Part shown: piece after piece, positions 30,753-41,880 of the stretch
Numbering within the stretch: the stretch's first letter is position 1
Layout: each line of letters starts with the position of its first letter
NCBI GenBank assembly: GCA_900095095.1
Contig: FMBT01000298.1
Location: forward strand, 620,001 to 684,000
Length of the DNA: 64,000 nucleotides
From: Fragilariopsis cylindrus CCMP1102
Taxonomy: Eukaryota; Bacillariophyta; Bacillariophyceae; Bacillariales; Bacillariaceae
Direction of reading: 5' to 3'
Made by a program: the position numbers and the translations under genes
The notes under the pieces: model-generated
The model's database searches: none
Seen by the model: the letters and a program-made list of their open reading frames with translations, nothing else
What the model was told of the DNA's origin: nothing

Positions 30753-32301
30753 TCACGCTGTTCGTTGCTTTTTATTTTCTATCGATGCGATTTTTTGGTC
30801 AATTTCTTCCGATTTATTGTCGTCGTCGTCGTCATCGTTATCTGGTTTGTACCATGCCAAAGGAGCCAATTCTTGTTCTTGTTGTTGTTGTGAATTCTTG
30901 TTAGTAGTTTCTGTACTATCATTGATGATGACGGACGTATCTAGTCCCTCTAATTCGAGAGCGTCACTCAACTTTTCTTTTCGTTTTTTCAAGTTTTCGG
31001 CAACATTATCTATTTCGTAAAAATCACGGGCGGCCTCCGTCGACCCAAATTGGCACCTCGATTTGAGTAATAAATATATAAGTTTTTCCCTTGCTTTTTG
31101 TTGTCGTTGAACAATGTCTTGATACATATTTAAGTTTGATGATTCTTCGTTAATATCCATATCAATTAAAACAGATGGAATACGAATGGAAAATTCATTG
31201 GTCATCGCCGTGTCGAGTTCTTTTAATTGTCCACTTTTTAAATCTTTGCAAGTTTCAATGATATCTTCGGGCAAATTCGCCATGGCTGTACTGATCTCGA
31301 CTGCCGTATTGGTCCGTACATCACGAGCAATCTGAAGTGTCGTGATTGCTTTACACGGATCTAGGAATTCTCGAGACTCAACCTTACCAGGGGGTATTCC
31401 CTACGTAGCGAAAACGAGCGAAAGCAAACTACAGTGAGTAATATATATGGAGCACTACTTTTAGAATTTATGTATGACACTACTTGTAGCAACTTACCTT
31501 GCTTTCAAAATCGTATTCAACTGGTTGGTTCAGATGAGAAAAAGAATTCCGTTTTTGAGGTAATGGTGATTTTGTAGCAGAGATCGTCTTGATGGCATCA
31601 TCGTCTTTTTGTTGTTTTTGATTGGAAACGTCATCACTACTTGTATTCGCAGCAGAAGTCATTGGTAAGACACTACTATGATTTATTGTCTGATCTTTTT
31701 GATCTACATCGTCTTTTTTGCTTTGACAAGACTCATCCCCAACTGTTGTCGATGTCGTTGTTGCTGCTGGTCCTGCTGTTGCTGTTTCTGCTGGTTTTGT
31801 TGTTTCTTCTTCAGAAGATCGCGAGATTGCTGATTGAGAGGAGATGTCTTTTGGTTTCGTTATGTCCGTCTCTGTCTGATTATTCTTATTTTGATACAGT
31901 CTCCGAATCTGCGACAGCAACGATGGCCCTTCAAACACGTTATAATCCTCCCATTCTTGAAGAAATTTGTCCAGTTGATCTGGCATAGTACTCCCCAAGC
32001 TTTCCATAGCCGGTTGTAATGCTTCTCCCAATGCAACTCGTAGTTCACTGAGTTTCCCCCATTTGCTACTATTTTCCCTTTCCATAACCAAAACTCCATG
32101 AACGAGTTGCCAACACACCCATTGACGCTTGGTATTGTTTTTGGATTGTAGTAGAGCATTGATTAAGACAGGTACTAATGTCGATGCATGTTTACGATTG
32201 AAGGCAATCCAATTGGCAAGGGTTTGAATCGATTCCTTGCTGGCAGTATCGGCTAAGGCTTTCAATTTCTTTTCAAGCTTCTTTCCCCAGGATGACGACA
32301 T
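30753..32301 (-). CDS. CID-domain protein, RNA polymerase II CTD-binding factor (RPRD1/Rtt103-like)
   Basis: Exons are complement(31498..32301) and complement(30753..31400), separated by a 97-nt intron, for 483 residues. Residues about 5-140 form a CTD-interacting domain: an eight-helix array with LEKKLKALADTASKESIQTL, WIAFNRKH and QWVCWQLVHGVL. The middle is disordered and Ser/Thr/Gln-rich. The C-terminal exon has a helical coiled-coil-like part (PEDIIETCKDLKSGQLKELD and QDIVQRQQKAREKLIYLL), as in RPRD1 proteins, and an acidic tail. Family members bind the phosphorylated CTD of RNA polymerase II and act in transcription termination and CTD dephosphorylation in the nucleus. The ATG at 32301 is preferred because the domain begins immediately; the frame runs 25 codons upstream. 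Confidence 0.8.
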
Positions 32302-32733
32302 CTTGGAAGATATATAATGAGGCAGACGACGATCACCAAGATTATAATTGACGATAATGATCGATGATAAAAGCAAGATTACAAATTAAGTTTATTGTTA
32401 GCCTGCAAGCTTTTTGTTGTTGAGAGTTGTTGAGAGTTTGTTGAGAGTTGTTGAGAGTTTGTTGAGAGTTGAGTTTGTGTTTTTGTTTGCCGACGAAATG
32501 GGTTGTTTCGGGGGAGATAATACAGATTAAGGAGGACGTGTTGGGGGAGATGTTTAATTCGTACAATAAAACAGGTTTAGAAATTCTTTCACAAAACAAC
32601 TCACTGCTCAATTCTACCGTACTTATGATGATCAATCACATTCATAAATAATAATACGAAGTCAGCACTCCATATAGTCCTGTATATATATATATATACG
32701 ATAGGATTTTGTGTAGAACAATCCAATGGAACT
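32302..32733. promoter_or_regulatory. Divergent promoter region with 21-nt tandem repeat
   Basis: A 432-nt region between the CID protein gene (-) and the YccV/TPR gene (+). It contains the GTTGAGAG-based tandem repeat described separately and an alternating TA tract near 32684-32698. Confidence 0.45.
32415..32475. repeat. 21-nt tandem repeat, unit gttgagagttgttgagagttt
   Basis: About two and a half copies, built from a GTTGAGAG half-unit. It lies in the shared 5' region of two divergent genes. Confidence 0.8.
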
Positions 32734-35085
32734 ATGAGTTCCTTATTAGCATCAGGATCATCGGTTCGGGGTTTTGTTCGTAATATCGGAACAAGACGAA
32801 CAAAAATCACCAAAACCAGCAATCATGACAGTACGGCTCATAAAAGGATAACTTTGGTGTTGTATCGACAACTTATTCGTTGGTGCGATGACATGAACGA
32901 GGACATACCATTGACACAATTGGTTCCACCAGTTCATATTCAACCTCCACAAATCAATTCCGATAGCATACGGCTCCTATCAAGAGATGATCCGAAATCT
33001 CCAATTTCTTCACGGTTTTTCCCACCTACTGCCTTAATCAAAGAAAATGGGATCACCGTCTCTGTTCCCTCGTCGACCGATGCAAAACAACTTGTAAGGG
33101 GCGTATTTCGTATGAATGCACCTACAACCAACAAAGAAGAAAAGAAAGAACAACTATCTTTAGCTTTTGATTGGATCAAAAGTATGAACGGACTAACAGA
33201 AAAAATGGCAGAAATGAAATTAACACGAACAAATAATGAGAATCGAGATGGAGTGAATTTTCGAATAGGACAGGTTGTCAAACATAATACCGTAGGTTGG
33301 AGAGGTGTAATCTATGGATGGAATCGTATTACTGACAGTGACGGAAATAAACAATCCACTCCACAGAAAGCCACGAGTTGACGAAGAAATCTTATCAATC
33401 AATGAATCCCGACGACGATATTGCTTATGACGTTGCGTTAGATTGGGGTGATGCAACTCTGATGGGATCAGGGCACCCAACAGGTTTGAAGCATGTCTAC
33501 CAGTCTGAGTTGACACTCGTCGATGATCCAGATTTAATGCGGATACGATCATCAATAGACCATTTTAAACGTTTCGATCCCGAGTCCCAATGTTTTGTGC
33601 CGGGAGACGTTTTGACGTACGTTTATCCTAATGATACTCTCGAATGTTGGTCGGCATATACAAATCCATCCGATCCAACAGCACAGAATGTTATCTTAGG
33701 CGTTCAAAAAATGGCCGAATATTTGCAACGTATCATTCTGGATTATACATCGGCACCAGAGTCTAGAGATTTAATCTTGCTGTCTACTTATCTAGATAGA
33801 CTGACTAAGCTAACTAAATGCGATGTAGTACCCACCAAAGACCGCTTCCGTGTACAAAATGGAAAGAACCTACAAAACGGCGTCACTGTACAAAACATGT
33901 TGAAGTGGGAATTACAGAAATTTGTTGAAGTTGCAGTTGATGTGGAGGATATTTTGTTTACACGACGAAAAGCATTAGACACAGATCGTTCTATTAAATT
34001 TTCTCTTGGGGAGTATGTTCAACACAAAAAGTATGGCTTTCGAGGAATAGTGGTGGCATGGGATCCAGAACCTGCATACGATATTACGCACTGGGATGGC
34101 TTACAACACATTGCTAATCCTGAACAGTATCCATTTTATCATGTGATTCCTGATCGCGGTGATGCCATGACTGCTTTCGGAGGAGAAAGACCTTGGAGAT
34201 ATGTTGTGAAGAAAATCTAGAGATTTGTCCCAGTGAGATTCGAGACCTTGACGTTGATCTTGAGCCAGCATGGATTTCCGATGCAAAAACTGGCACCTAT
34301 CGCCCACCGGATGAGCTCATACTGCGACATGGTAATCAGCTTGAAGACGATGGACTACGGAGAAATGCCTGCAAGAGATAAAGGTACGAATTGGTTTGGT
34401 CACGTTGGTATGCTATGGTCGGATGGAAATGTTATCATAACTTTATATTTCTCATATATTCACTTTTCTTTCTTTCTTAATTAAGACCGCCATAAATTCA
34501 ATCTTATCCTCCATCCGTGAAGGAACAAATACAAGTGGCGATGCAGACGTGAGTGCTATCTTAGATCTGATATCAACGGACAATCTATATCAGATTCTAA
34601 AATTTTCAGAAGATCAGACTACAGCTACAGTTATCACAGACACCTTCAAGGAAATTTGGAAAGCCCACAAGGATGATGATATTCGGTACAAATTTGATAC
34701 TGGCGTTAACTATCTTCTGAATGGAAAAACAGACAGCGCCCTTTCAATATTCACCGAGGTTGTTGACGAAGATGGAAAATTCGCTGAAGCTTGGAACAAG
34801 GCATCCACGTGTGAATTTATGATCGGAAATCTTGATGCTAGTATGGCAGCGAGCCAGAAAACTTTGGAAATTATCCCTACCCATTTCCAGGCAATGAATG
34901 GTCTTGGGTTGGTTTACAGCGAAAAACGAGATCTCAATCATGCAAGAGATAGTTTCCGCAAAAGCATCGAACTTGATCCATGGGCACCAGTTGCTACGCG
35001 ACTTGGTGTTTGTCTGGACACTATAAAGCGATGGAAGAAAACGTCAGTACTAAATTCGGAGGGAGGTATTGATACAAAAAAATGA
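32734..35085 (+). CDS. Double YccV/HspQ-like domain plus TPR protein, with three apparent frame breaks
   Basis: Segments 32734-33381, about 33351-34220, 34193-34383 and 34486-35085 (after a 102-nt intron) encode one conserved protein in successive frames. Order: an N-terminal helix with an LYR-like element (LYRQLIRWC, about 48-56); a first YccV-like motif FRIGQVVKHNTVGWRGVIYG (about 175-194); a middle region with HVYQSELTLVDDPDLMRIRS and CFVPGDVLTYVYPND; a second YccV-like motif FSLGEYVQHKKYGFRGIVVA ending YHVIPD and, one frame on, CEENLEIC; then TEKCLQEIK joined across the intron to a TPR region (FDTGVNYLLNGKTDSALSIF, about 20 kDa). YccV/HspQ domains occur in the Lon-stimulating HspQ, in plant ClpF and in FBXO21, so a link to proteolysis is plausible. 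Each break needs a -1 change (see findings). It could be a pseudogene or consensus errors. Confidence 0.72.
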
Positions 35086-35142
35086 ACGACCCTGACCCAT
35101 AAAATATATCTTGGCTTCAAATAACAACTAATGAATATTAAA

Positions 35143-37112
35143 CTATGTTTCTTTCCCAACTGATTTCACTGATTTCAGAAGAGCCTCTTTTGCACTTTTG
35201 TACAATTCTAGCGTATCAAATTTTCTGCCCCATTCTGCTCTTCCTCCTTTTTTGTGTCGTTTGCAGACGTCGTAGATGGCTCGAGCCAAATTATCCAAAG
35301 CTTTTGCTTTCCTTGTCCGAAGGGCGTCATCTGCGCCACAATCGTTCAGTACTCGTTTGGTAGCTTCTCGCACAGTTCTAGTAACATCATTTGCATTAAA
35401 CTGCATTATAGCATTCCACATACCTGGGGAAGCTACGACTTTCAATAAAGTATCCAAATCCTGTCCTTTCTCATCGTCACATGTATTCTCATTCCCTCCA
35501 TCTCCATTCTCGTTATCACTGTTTTTATTCCCCTCAGTAGACTGACGATTGTATCTTATCATCGACTTTTGGACCGCTCGATAAAGATCATGATTGACTT
35601 GAATATTCTGCACTAAATCTTTTAGAAGAAAGAAATTCTTTAGTATTGGTTTCGCCCAGGGAGGAACCAAGTATTTATTTGTTTCTGATATTATGCCTGA
35701 TGCAATAGCATCCAGTAGCAATTTACCATGATTCAAACTATCAAGTGATGTCATCAACGCCTCTGCTTCGTACAAGCATGACTTTTTGAAATCCTCCAAT
35801 GATATAAATGGTTGATGATGAAACTTTCAATGCGCAAACGCAAATGAGAAGCTATTTTCACTTGACGTCGAACTTGTTGGGGTGATTCGTACCAAAATTC
35901 TGTTGTAGGTGTCTTGAAATTAGGATCAGCGTGGTCCGTCAAGAGTAATAGGTTGTCAACAATTGTAGCAATGGCTAGATCACCAACGTACAATGCGATG
36001 ATATTCGATCCAAACAGTCTTGAGAAGAATATGTAAGGATTGACCTGTGCAGTTGGATCACCATTATCAACCATGTGAGTTACAACACAAGATCCAGTTT
36101 GATCGTAAATAGCTCGCAATTCATCGTTTGTAAGTATTCGATATATATCGTTGATCTGCGTGAAATGTTCTGCAGCAGAAAATGCATCATTCTTGTCTGG
36201 GTGATATGTCAGAGCAAGTTGGTAGTATGCTTTTTTGATCTCGGTTGTACTTGCATCGACTGGTACATTCAAAATGTCATAATATGTTGTATCTTTGACT
36301 TTCTTTCGTAGCATTCGCTTTTTTTGCTTCAATTCTTTATTATCTATTGGTGGTGGTGGTGGTGGTGGTGGTCGATGACTACTATTGATATCATCGTCGT
36401 CCGAATCAGAGTATAGTAATCGTTCTTCTGCATCGAGGCTATAGTGCAGCCATTCACGGAGTCGTTTGTCCCACGTTTTCCCTTGTTTCGAGCTACGAAT
36501 TGATTCCGATATCATTTTAATTCCTATCATCCCTTGATAAGACCCAGCAACAACACCTGTGACAGTCATCGAAAGAAACCGCAAACTCCCCTCCATCGCA
36601 CCTACAACAAGACCCCCAACACCGTTTTCCGTCAAACCAGTTTGAGAACAGTTAAGTAAACATTCAAAACCGAGAAAATATCCATTCCATACCAACGGTA
36701 TCGCGTTGATAACACCATCAAACGCGTCTCGGACCGGTTTAACTTGTCTAGTTATCAGCGATGCGTCGTCAGTAAATCTATCAAAAACTTCTCTGGTTAT
36801 AAGCGATACGTCGTCAGTAATTCTAACGAATGCAGATCTAACTGGTCTGAAGAAAGAATATAAAACCGAGTCATCTTCCGTTACCTGCTGCTTCTGCTCT
36901 TCAAGTTGACGATGATCTACAATTTCGGTTCTGTGAAATAAGGGATGATTTTTATTTTTTTGTTTCTTCTCCTTCTTTTCCACTTTACTTGGATGTATTT
37001 TTACAGCTGCGACGACCGATGGTGACGACGATGTTTGAAATGTAGTAACCACCGAACAATAAAGAAGCAACGAAAGAGCTAGCTTTCTCCCACAAATATT
37101 GCCTACCATCAT
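35143..37112 (-). CDS. Secretory-pathway DnaJ (Hsp40) protein with DnaJ-X-like C-terminus
   Basis: The start at 37112 gives a signal peptide (CGRKLALSLLLYCSVV), followed by a glycine-rich region with SVTG-type helices and a proline run. A J domain then follows: YYDILNVPVDASTTEIKKAY and the HPD tripeptide in LTYHPDKND. After it come NPYIFFSRLFGS and QVRRQVKIASHLRLRIESF, typical of the DnaJ-X family. Here the frame breaks: the first frame stops at 35754, and the continuation (FHHQPF, SLEDFKKSCLYEAEALM, down to 35143) is one frame back, near 35820. The J domain should stimulate an Hsp70, probably in the endoplasmic reticulum lumen. The upstream frame to 37217 would add 35 residues before the signal. 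It is convergent with the TPR gene, leaving 57 nt between stops. Confidence 0.82.
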
Positions 37113-37550
37113 ATTATTGTCCAGCACAATTTTTTTGTTTGGATACAGAATGCCATTAAATGAAAACCACAGCCAATCATGGACAACAAACCATGCTGAA
37201 TAGAATGGTGACAACAATTATCTAGCTGCGATTTAGTTCGATAATTCCTACACATTGACGTCGTTCGATGTTCGATAATAAGAGAGGAGAAAGAAAGAAG
37301 AAAGAGGGCAAATATGTGTGTGAATACAGTTTCAAGAACGCATTGGCCGTGTTTATCGTGTCAGTTGTCGAGTATCTTTTGACTGAGGAAAAACAGCCTA
37401 TCCCTCGCGCAAAATTTCTAGGCGTGCATTTTATCCACGACTGAAAAGCAAAAAAAGGAAAAAAATTGCGAATAAAGCATCGAAGGCCTAACAGTAAGTT
37501 ACCGTAAAGTTTACATTCACATCATCATTGTAATCGATCGAAATCCCAAT
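37113..37550. promoter_or_regulatory. Divergent promoter region
   Basis: A 438-nt gap between the DnaJ gene (-) and the M20 amidohydrolase gene (+). It has A/G-rich tracts around 37273-37310 and 37443-37470 and no reading frame of interest. Confidence 0.4.
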
Positions 37551-39128
37551 ATGATGCGTGTGTCCCTTCGTTCTCTCTGGGTCTTTTCGGCCCTGATTGC
37601 CTTGGTGTACCTCCAGCTTCTTCTTATTTCGAATATTCCGCTAGGCTCGGCTTTACCGTACGTCCAATTACGAAAGAGCGAGGGGGAAAACGACAGTAAT
37701 AGCAACAACAACAACAACAACAGCAATAACGCTCTTAGAGATGCTGTAATAGACGGATTCGATGGCTTCCCCAAATATCGAATGCATGGGTCACGACGTA
37801 ATAATGTAGTAGAATCCTTTTTCAGTACAGGCGGTAGCAGTGGTGGAAATAACAATAGTAGCAGCAGTGATGACGATGCGCTTTTAAGAGAAGTGAGAGA
37901 AAGGGCTAATGGAATATATGATTTTTTAGTTTATTCTCGTCGTTTCTTGCATCAGCATCCTGAACTTATGTATAAGGAAGAAATCACATCGGCGTATGTA
38001 CAAAAAGTGCTTGGAGATTTGGATATCCAATTCACGACTGGTTGGGGTAAAAATACTAAACAAAATAGAATTTCTGGTTCCGGTGGTTATGGAATCGTCG
38101 CTGATATCGGGACCGGTGGGCCACCTTGTGTCTTGTTACGAGCAGATATGGATGCTTTACCAATCTTGGAACGAACAGAGGGCGTCAATGAGTTCAAAAG
38201 TCAGAATGATGGAAAAATGCATGCCTGTGGACACGACGGGCATACCACTATGCTATTAGGTGCAGCAAATTTATTGAAATCGATGGAGAATAGTATTAAT
38301 GGTACCGTTCGACTTATGTTCCAGCCAGCGGAAGAAGGAGGAGCAGGGGGTAAACGTATGCGTGAGGAGGGTGTTTTAACGATGGATCCCGTTGTGAAGC
38401 ATGCATTCGGTCTACATTTGTGGCCAACGATTCCATCGGGGAGCGTTGCCTCTAGATCCGGTGCATTATTAGCCGCCTTTGAACAGTTCGAAATTCTAGT
38501 TTCGGGAGTGGGTGGACATGCAGCGATGCCCCATCAAACAATTGACCCTATTGTTGCGGCCTCGACAATTGTTATGAATCTACAAACCATTATATCACGC
38601 AACCTAAGTCCGTTGGAAAGTGGAGTTTGTTCCGTTACGAAATTTGAGGCAGGGGATGCATACAATGTTATACCACATTCGGCATTATTGAGAGGAACAA
38701 TCCGAGCACTTAGTACAGAAACATTGCTCTCATTAAAAGATCGCGTCCTACATGTCGTAGAAACCACCGCTGCCATGCATGGTTGTAATGTTACTATCGA
38801 ATGGGCGCCAGATTTTTATCCCCCAACCGTTAATGATCCATTACTATTTGAGAGTTTTTCCAAATATGTTGGTGGTATGGTGGCTCAAGATAGCAAACTA
38901 ACAAATATCGAACCAACCATGGGTGCTGAAGATTTTGCCTTTCTAGCTGAACACGTTCCGTCAACTTTTTTTCTTCTAGGACAGGGTAGTGGTAAGTCTC
39001 CCGATTCATCCTTTGGTCTTCATCATCCTCATTTTGCCATAGACGAGTCGGTTCTACCTCAGGGAGTTGAGCTTCATGTCAATGTGGCACTTCGAGCCTT
39101 ACGCAAATTAGCTGATGATGAAAATTAG
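37551..39128 (+). CDS. M20-family metallo-amidohydrolase (IAA-amino acid hydrolase / ILR1-like)
   Basis: A single-exon 525-residue protein with an N-terminal signal or anchor helix (SLWVFSALIALVYLQLLL) and a low-complexity Asn/Ser spacer to about residue 108. The M20D peptidase domain has FLHQHPELMYKE, LLRADMDALPI, the metal-binding HACGHDGH (Cys226, His228, His231), QPAEEGGAGG (Glu261 and Glu262), GLHLWP and the C-terminal HHPHFAID. All family metal ligands are present, so activity is expected. Close relatives cleave amide conjugates, such as indole-acetyl amino acids in plants and hippurate or N-acyl amino acids in bacteria. The substrate here is unknown, and the signal points to the secretory pathway or a vacuole. 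Confidence 0.93.
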   Translation: MMRVSLRSLWVFSALIALVYLQLLLISNIPLGSALPYVQLRKSEGENDSNSNNNNNNSNNALRDAVIDGFDGFPKYRMHGSRRNNVVESFFSTGGSSGGNNNSSSSDDDALLREVRERANGIYDFLVYSRRFLHQHPELMYKEEITSAYVQKVLGDLDIQFTTGWGKNTKQNRISGSGGYGIVADIGTGGPPCVLLRADMDALPILERTEGVNEFKSQNDGKMHACGHDGHTTMLLGAANLLKSMENSINGTVRLMFQPAEEGGAGGKRMREEGVLTMDPVVKHAFGLHLWPTIPSGSVASRSGALLAAFEQFEILVSGVGGHAAMPHQTIDPIVAASTIVMNLQTIISRNLSPLESGVCSVTKFEAGDAYNVIPHSALLRGTIRALSTETLLSLKDRVLHVVETTAAMHGCNVTIEWAPDFYPPTVNDPLLFESFSKYVGGMVAQDSKLTNIEPTMGAEDFAFLAEHVPSTFFLLGQGSGKSPDSSFGLHHPHFAIDESVLPQGVELHVNVALRALRKLADDEN

Positions 39129-40584
39129 CTATAAGTATAATGTCAGGCATATGTTCTTATATCTAAGCTATCAAATTCTGTAGCTACGATTGGTGCATGC
39201 TCATGCTTATCATATGTGGCGTAAAAGTGTAAACCTAAATCAAGAATATGTATCTATTTAAGATCCAAATCAAAAACATTTAAGAAACAACATATGGAGT
39301 GATGATTTCACTTCTAAAAAAACCTTAACACAGCATGGCAAGAGCCTTATCAATTACTACGACTTCAGACTTTTCCAAGAAAATTTGTATATTTCAATTG
39401 CAAGCTTTCTCCGGAAAAACTCATTCTGAATAGCTAGTTCTTTTCCCTCATCTTTCTTAGGATTAGCACGTAGCTATTAGAGCAGTGTAAAAAAATGACC
39501 CTCAATTGCTCATACCGAATGTTGGTTTCAATCTAAGTGCATCCTCATGGAAAAATGACATAAATATTAAAACCAGTGTGTGACTCGAGAACACTATCCA
39601 AGTTGCACAGCACACTTTTCCTTGCTGTGGTCTTCACCGAACGTTAAGAATTTACAGACACATGCGTCCTTGCGGATGTTGTAATACTCAATTCGAGAGG
39701 ATGTTCTCGTCTTGAAAATACAATCATTATTAGAGGGGCATTTCATATTCTCGCCACAGCCGTCATTTGCTAATTCGTAACAGATTGTTTGTACAAATCG
39801 TATCCTATTTCACTAGTTAATTGGTTTACATCATTCAAATTACAATCCATGCAAAGATTCCTATCGGCTCCAAAAGTGATTTCTTCAATCGAAGTTCCCT
39901 ATCGCGAGACCTGCCCGTAATATTTGTATCTTCGAAACAATGCCTGTATTATACGCATGGTCGTCTAGGGAGCTGCTGATGTAGGCGCAAGGATGTAACA
40001 CACCAAGGCTGCTACAATGAGTAATATTGAGGAATTATCATAGATAACGGTAGCATAATACAGTATATGACGCGTTCACGTTTTTTTCTTCTAAACGGTA
40101 TTATTGTTATTTCTTCATTTCTTCGAAAAGATCCTTCCGTATTCGTATCAATAGTGCTATTACTTGTAATGTAACAAAAAGATATCGCGTTAGACTTGTG
40201 AGGCAACAATTATTTGTGGGGACGATTGGCCACTTTGAAGTAATTATGAATACCCTCCTGTTTCATGTTGCATTTTGAATGTCGTGCATGGTTCTTGTGT
40301 ATAAAATAATAAATGTAATCGTGAAATCAACGAAAACGCAAAAAGCACTGTTGTTTAACAAGAGTTTTCATTGGGCCTATGTTTGAGGGACATTCCCCCT
40401 TTTATCCAACAAGAGCTCTACCACTTCCCCCAAATCACCAAAATCGTTAGCCATTCATAAATTCATAATATCAACACGCACAGCAGAAATATTGTAATTT
40501 GTTTGATTTGATTCTTCAGTTTTCTTCACAATAAGAACAAATAGTTGATTCAGATTGTAGTTTACAAAACGGAAACGGAACAAA
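39129..40584. other. Long intergenic region, no gene seen
   Basis: About 1.45 kb, the longest gap in the window. Neither strand holds a frame with family features. I checked it by eye for tRNA box patterns and for U-snRNA sequence and found neither. The 11-nt gcgcaaggatg at 39985 matches a U6 segment by chance only. TACAGTA occurs at 40059-40065. A non-coding RNA cannot be excluded without expression data. Confidence 0.4.
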
Positions 40585-41502
40585 ATGGCAAAGCAGACGA
40601 ACATCAAAGGAAAGATAAATCGTAGCGGCGATGACACAAAATTGACGCGTCGACAAGGCGAATACAAAAAGGCGGCGAGTAAGAAGAAAAAGAATATTGA
40701 TAAAAAATCTAATGACGATTGGATCGCATCCCTTGCTAAAGATACCCTTGCTAAAGATAATGCTGCCTCGAATAACGGAAACAATATTCCATCTAAAGAA
40801 GATCGGAAACGAAAACGGGAAGCGAAAAAGAATCGAAGGATGGAACAGAAGGAGTTGCAACAACAACAACGGGAACAACAACAACAACAACCTAACTTAA
40901 AAAAGACAGCGAGGACGACACAGGCGACGACAACAACAAGAACAAGAACTCCGACTGGCAAATCTAAGTCATCATCTTCGGTATTATTAGAATTATCTAA
41001 AAATCGACTTCAGAATTTGTCACAGAATCTTCAAAATGTTTACAAAGATATAGTACACAACGAGAAAAAGGAGGAGCATGATAAGAGTAGTAGTAGTACG
41101 AGCGATGATAAAAAAATTCGTCGTACACCGTATTACCTTCCCGGTGACGTAAACGCAAATGCTATACGTAATAGTGTTAGCACAGCAAAAATGCGAAAAC
41201 GAAAATTAAATGAGGATACTATTCAACCACGATCGTGTGATTACAGTGGGATTGGTATGGCAAGGAATTCAATGCTTATAGAATTCGTCGATCCATCTTA
41301 CTATCCAAAATTAGAGGAAGAATTTCATGAACATATACCTGGATTTTTTGGTAAGCAACGAACGAAGGCAATGAAGAAACAGACAGATGGAAACATGTTA
41401 TGGCGACGAATGGCGAATAGCAAGCAAGGCATGTCCAAAAAATTAAAGGGAATGTCACCTGATGAGAGAGTCGAATCGATGATTGATTCTGGGTTGATGT
41501 GA
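40585..41502 (+). CDS. Lysine-rich, probably nuclear or nucleolar protein of unknown function
   Basis: A single-exon 305-residue protein. The first 150 residues are strongly basic (KKKKN, KRKREAKKNRR) with Gln and Thr runs, giving several likely nuclear or nucleolar localisation signals. The C-terminal third looks ordered and conserved: YSGIGMARNSMLIEFVDPSY followed by YPKLEEEFHEHIPGFFGKQR and NMLWRRMA. No signal peptide or membrane helix. I do not recognise the family. The architecture resembles small ribosome-biogenesis factors, but that is only an impression. Confidence 0.72.
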   Translation: MAKQTNIKGKINRSGDDTKLTRRQGEYKKAASKKKKNIDKKSNDDWIASLAKDTLAKDNAASNNGNNIPSKEDRKRKREAKKNRRMEQKELQQQQREQQQQQPNLKKTARTTQATTTTRTRTPTGKSKSSSSVLLELSKNRLQNLSQNLQNVYKDIVHNEKKEEHDKSSSSTSDDKKIRRTPYYLPGDVNANAIRNSVSTAKMRKRKLNEDTIQPRSCDYSGIGMARNSMLIEFVDPSYYPKLEEEFHEHIPGFFGKQRTKAMKKQTDGNMLWRRMANSKQGMSKKLKGMSPDERVESMIDSGLM

Positions 41503-41880
41503 TTTATGAATTTACTTTACTACAACTATCATAACACATTCTAAGAGGAAGGATAACCACTAGTGCAGTAGTCTAGCTAGAAAATATAGTCAATCAATTT
41601 CTATGAATTCATCAGACAGAAAACTTAAATCGTGAAAAATATGTACAACTACAACATTTATCTAGCATGCACACTCAACTGAACTGGAGTCTTAAGATGA
41701 AAAAAACAAAAAAACTGTATAATCAAAATCTGAAGATAACGTATTGGATAGAAAAGATATCTGTCAAATTATTATAATTTTAAAGCTTCAAATTGTAGTG
41801 GTTGGTGTAATTTATGTTTTCTAGAATAGCATTAGTAGAGGAACTGTAATAATAGCGTAATTGGTAAAACCCAAAGGAAA
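41503..41880. other. Convergent 3' region, no gene
   Basis: About 380 nt of AT-rich DNA between the 3' ends of the lysine-rich protein gene and the HAT/TPR gene. Nothing recognisable was seen. Confidence 0.45.

Noticed and set aside
39985-39995. gcgcaaggatg resembling part of U6 snRNA
   Set aside because: Only 11 nt match. The U6 5' stem and the central ACAGAGA box are absent nearby.
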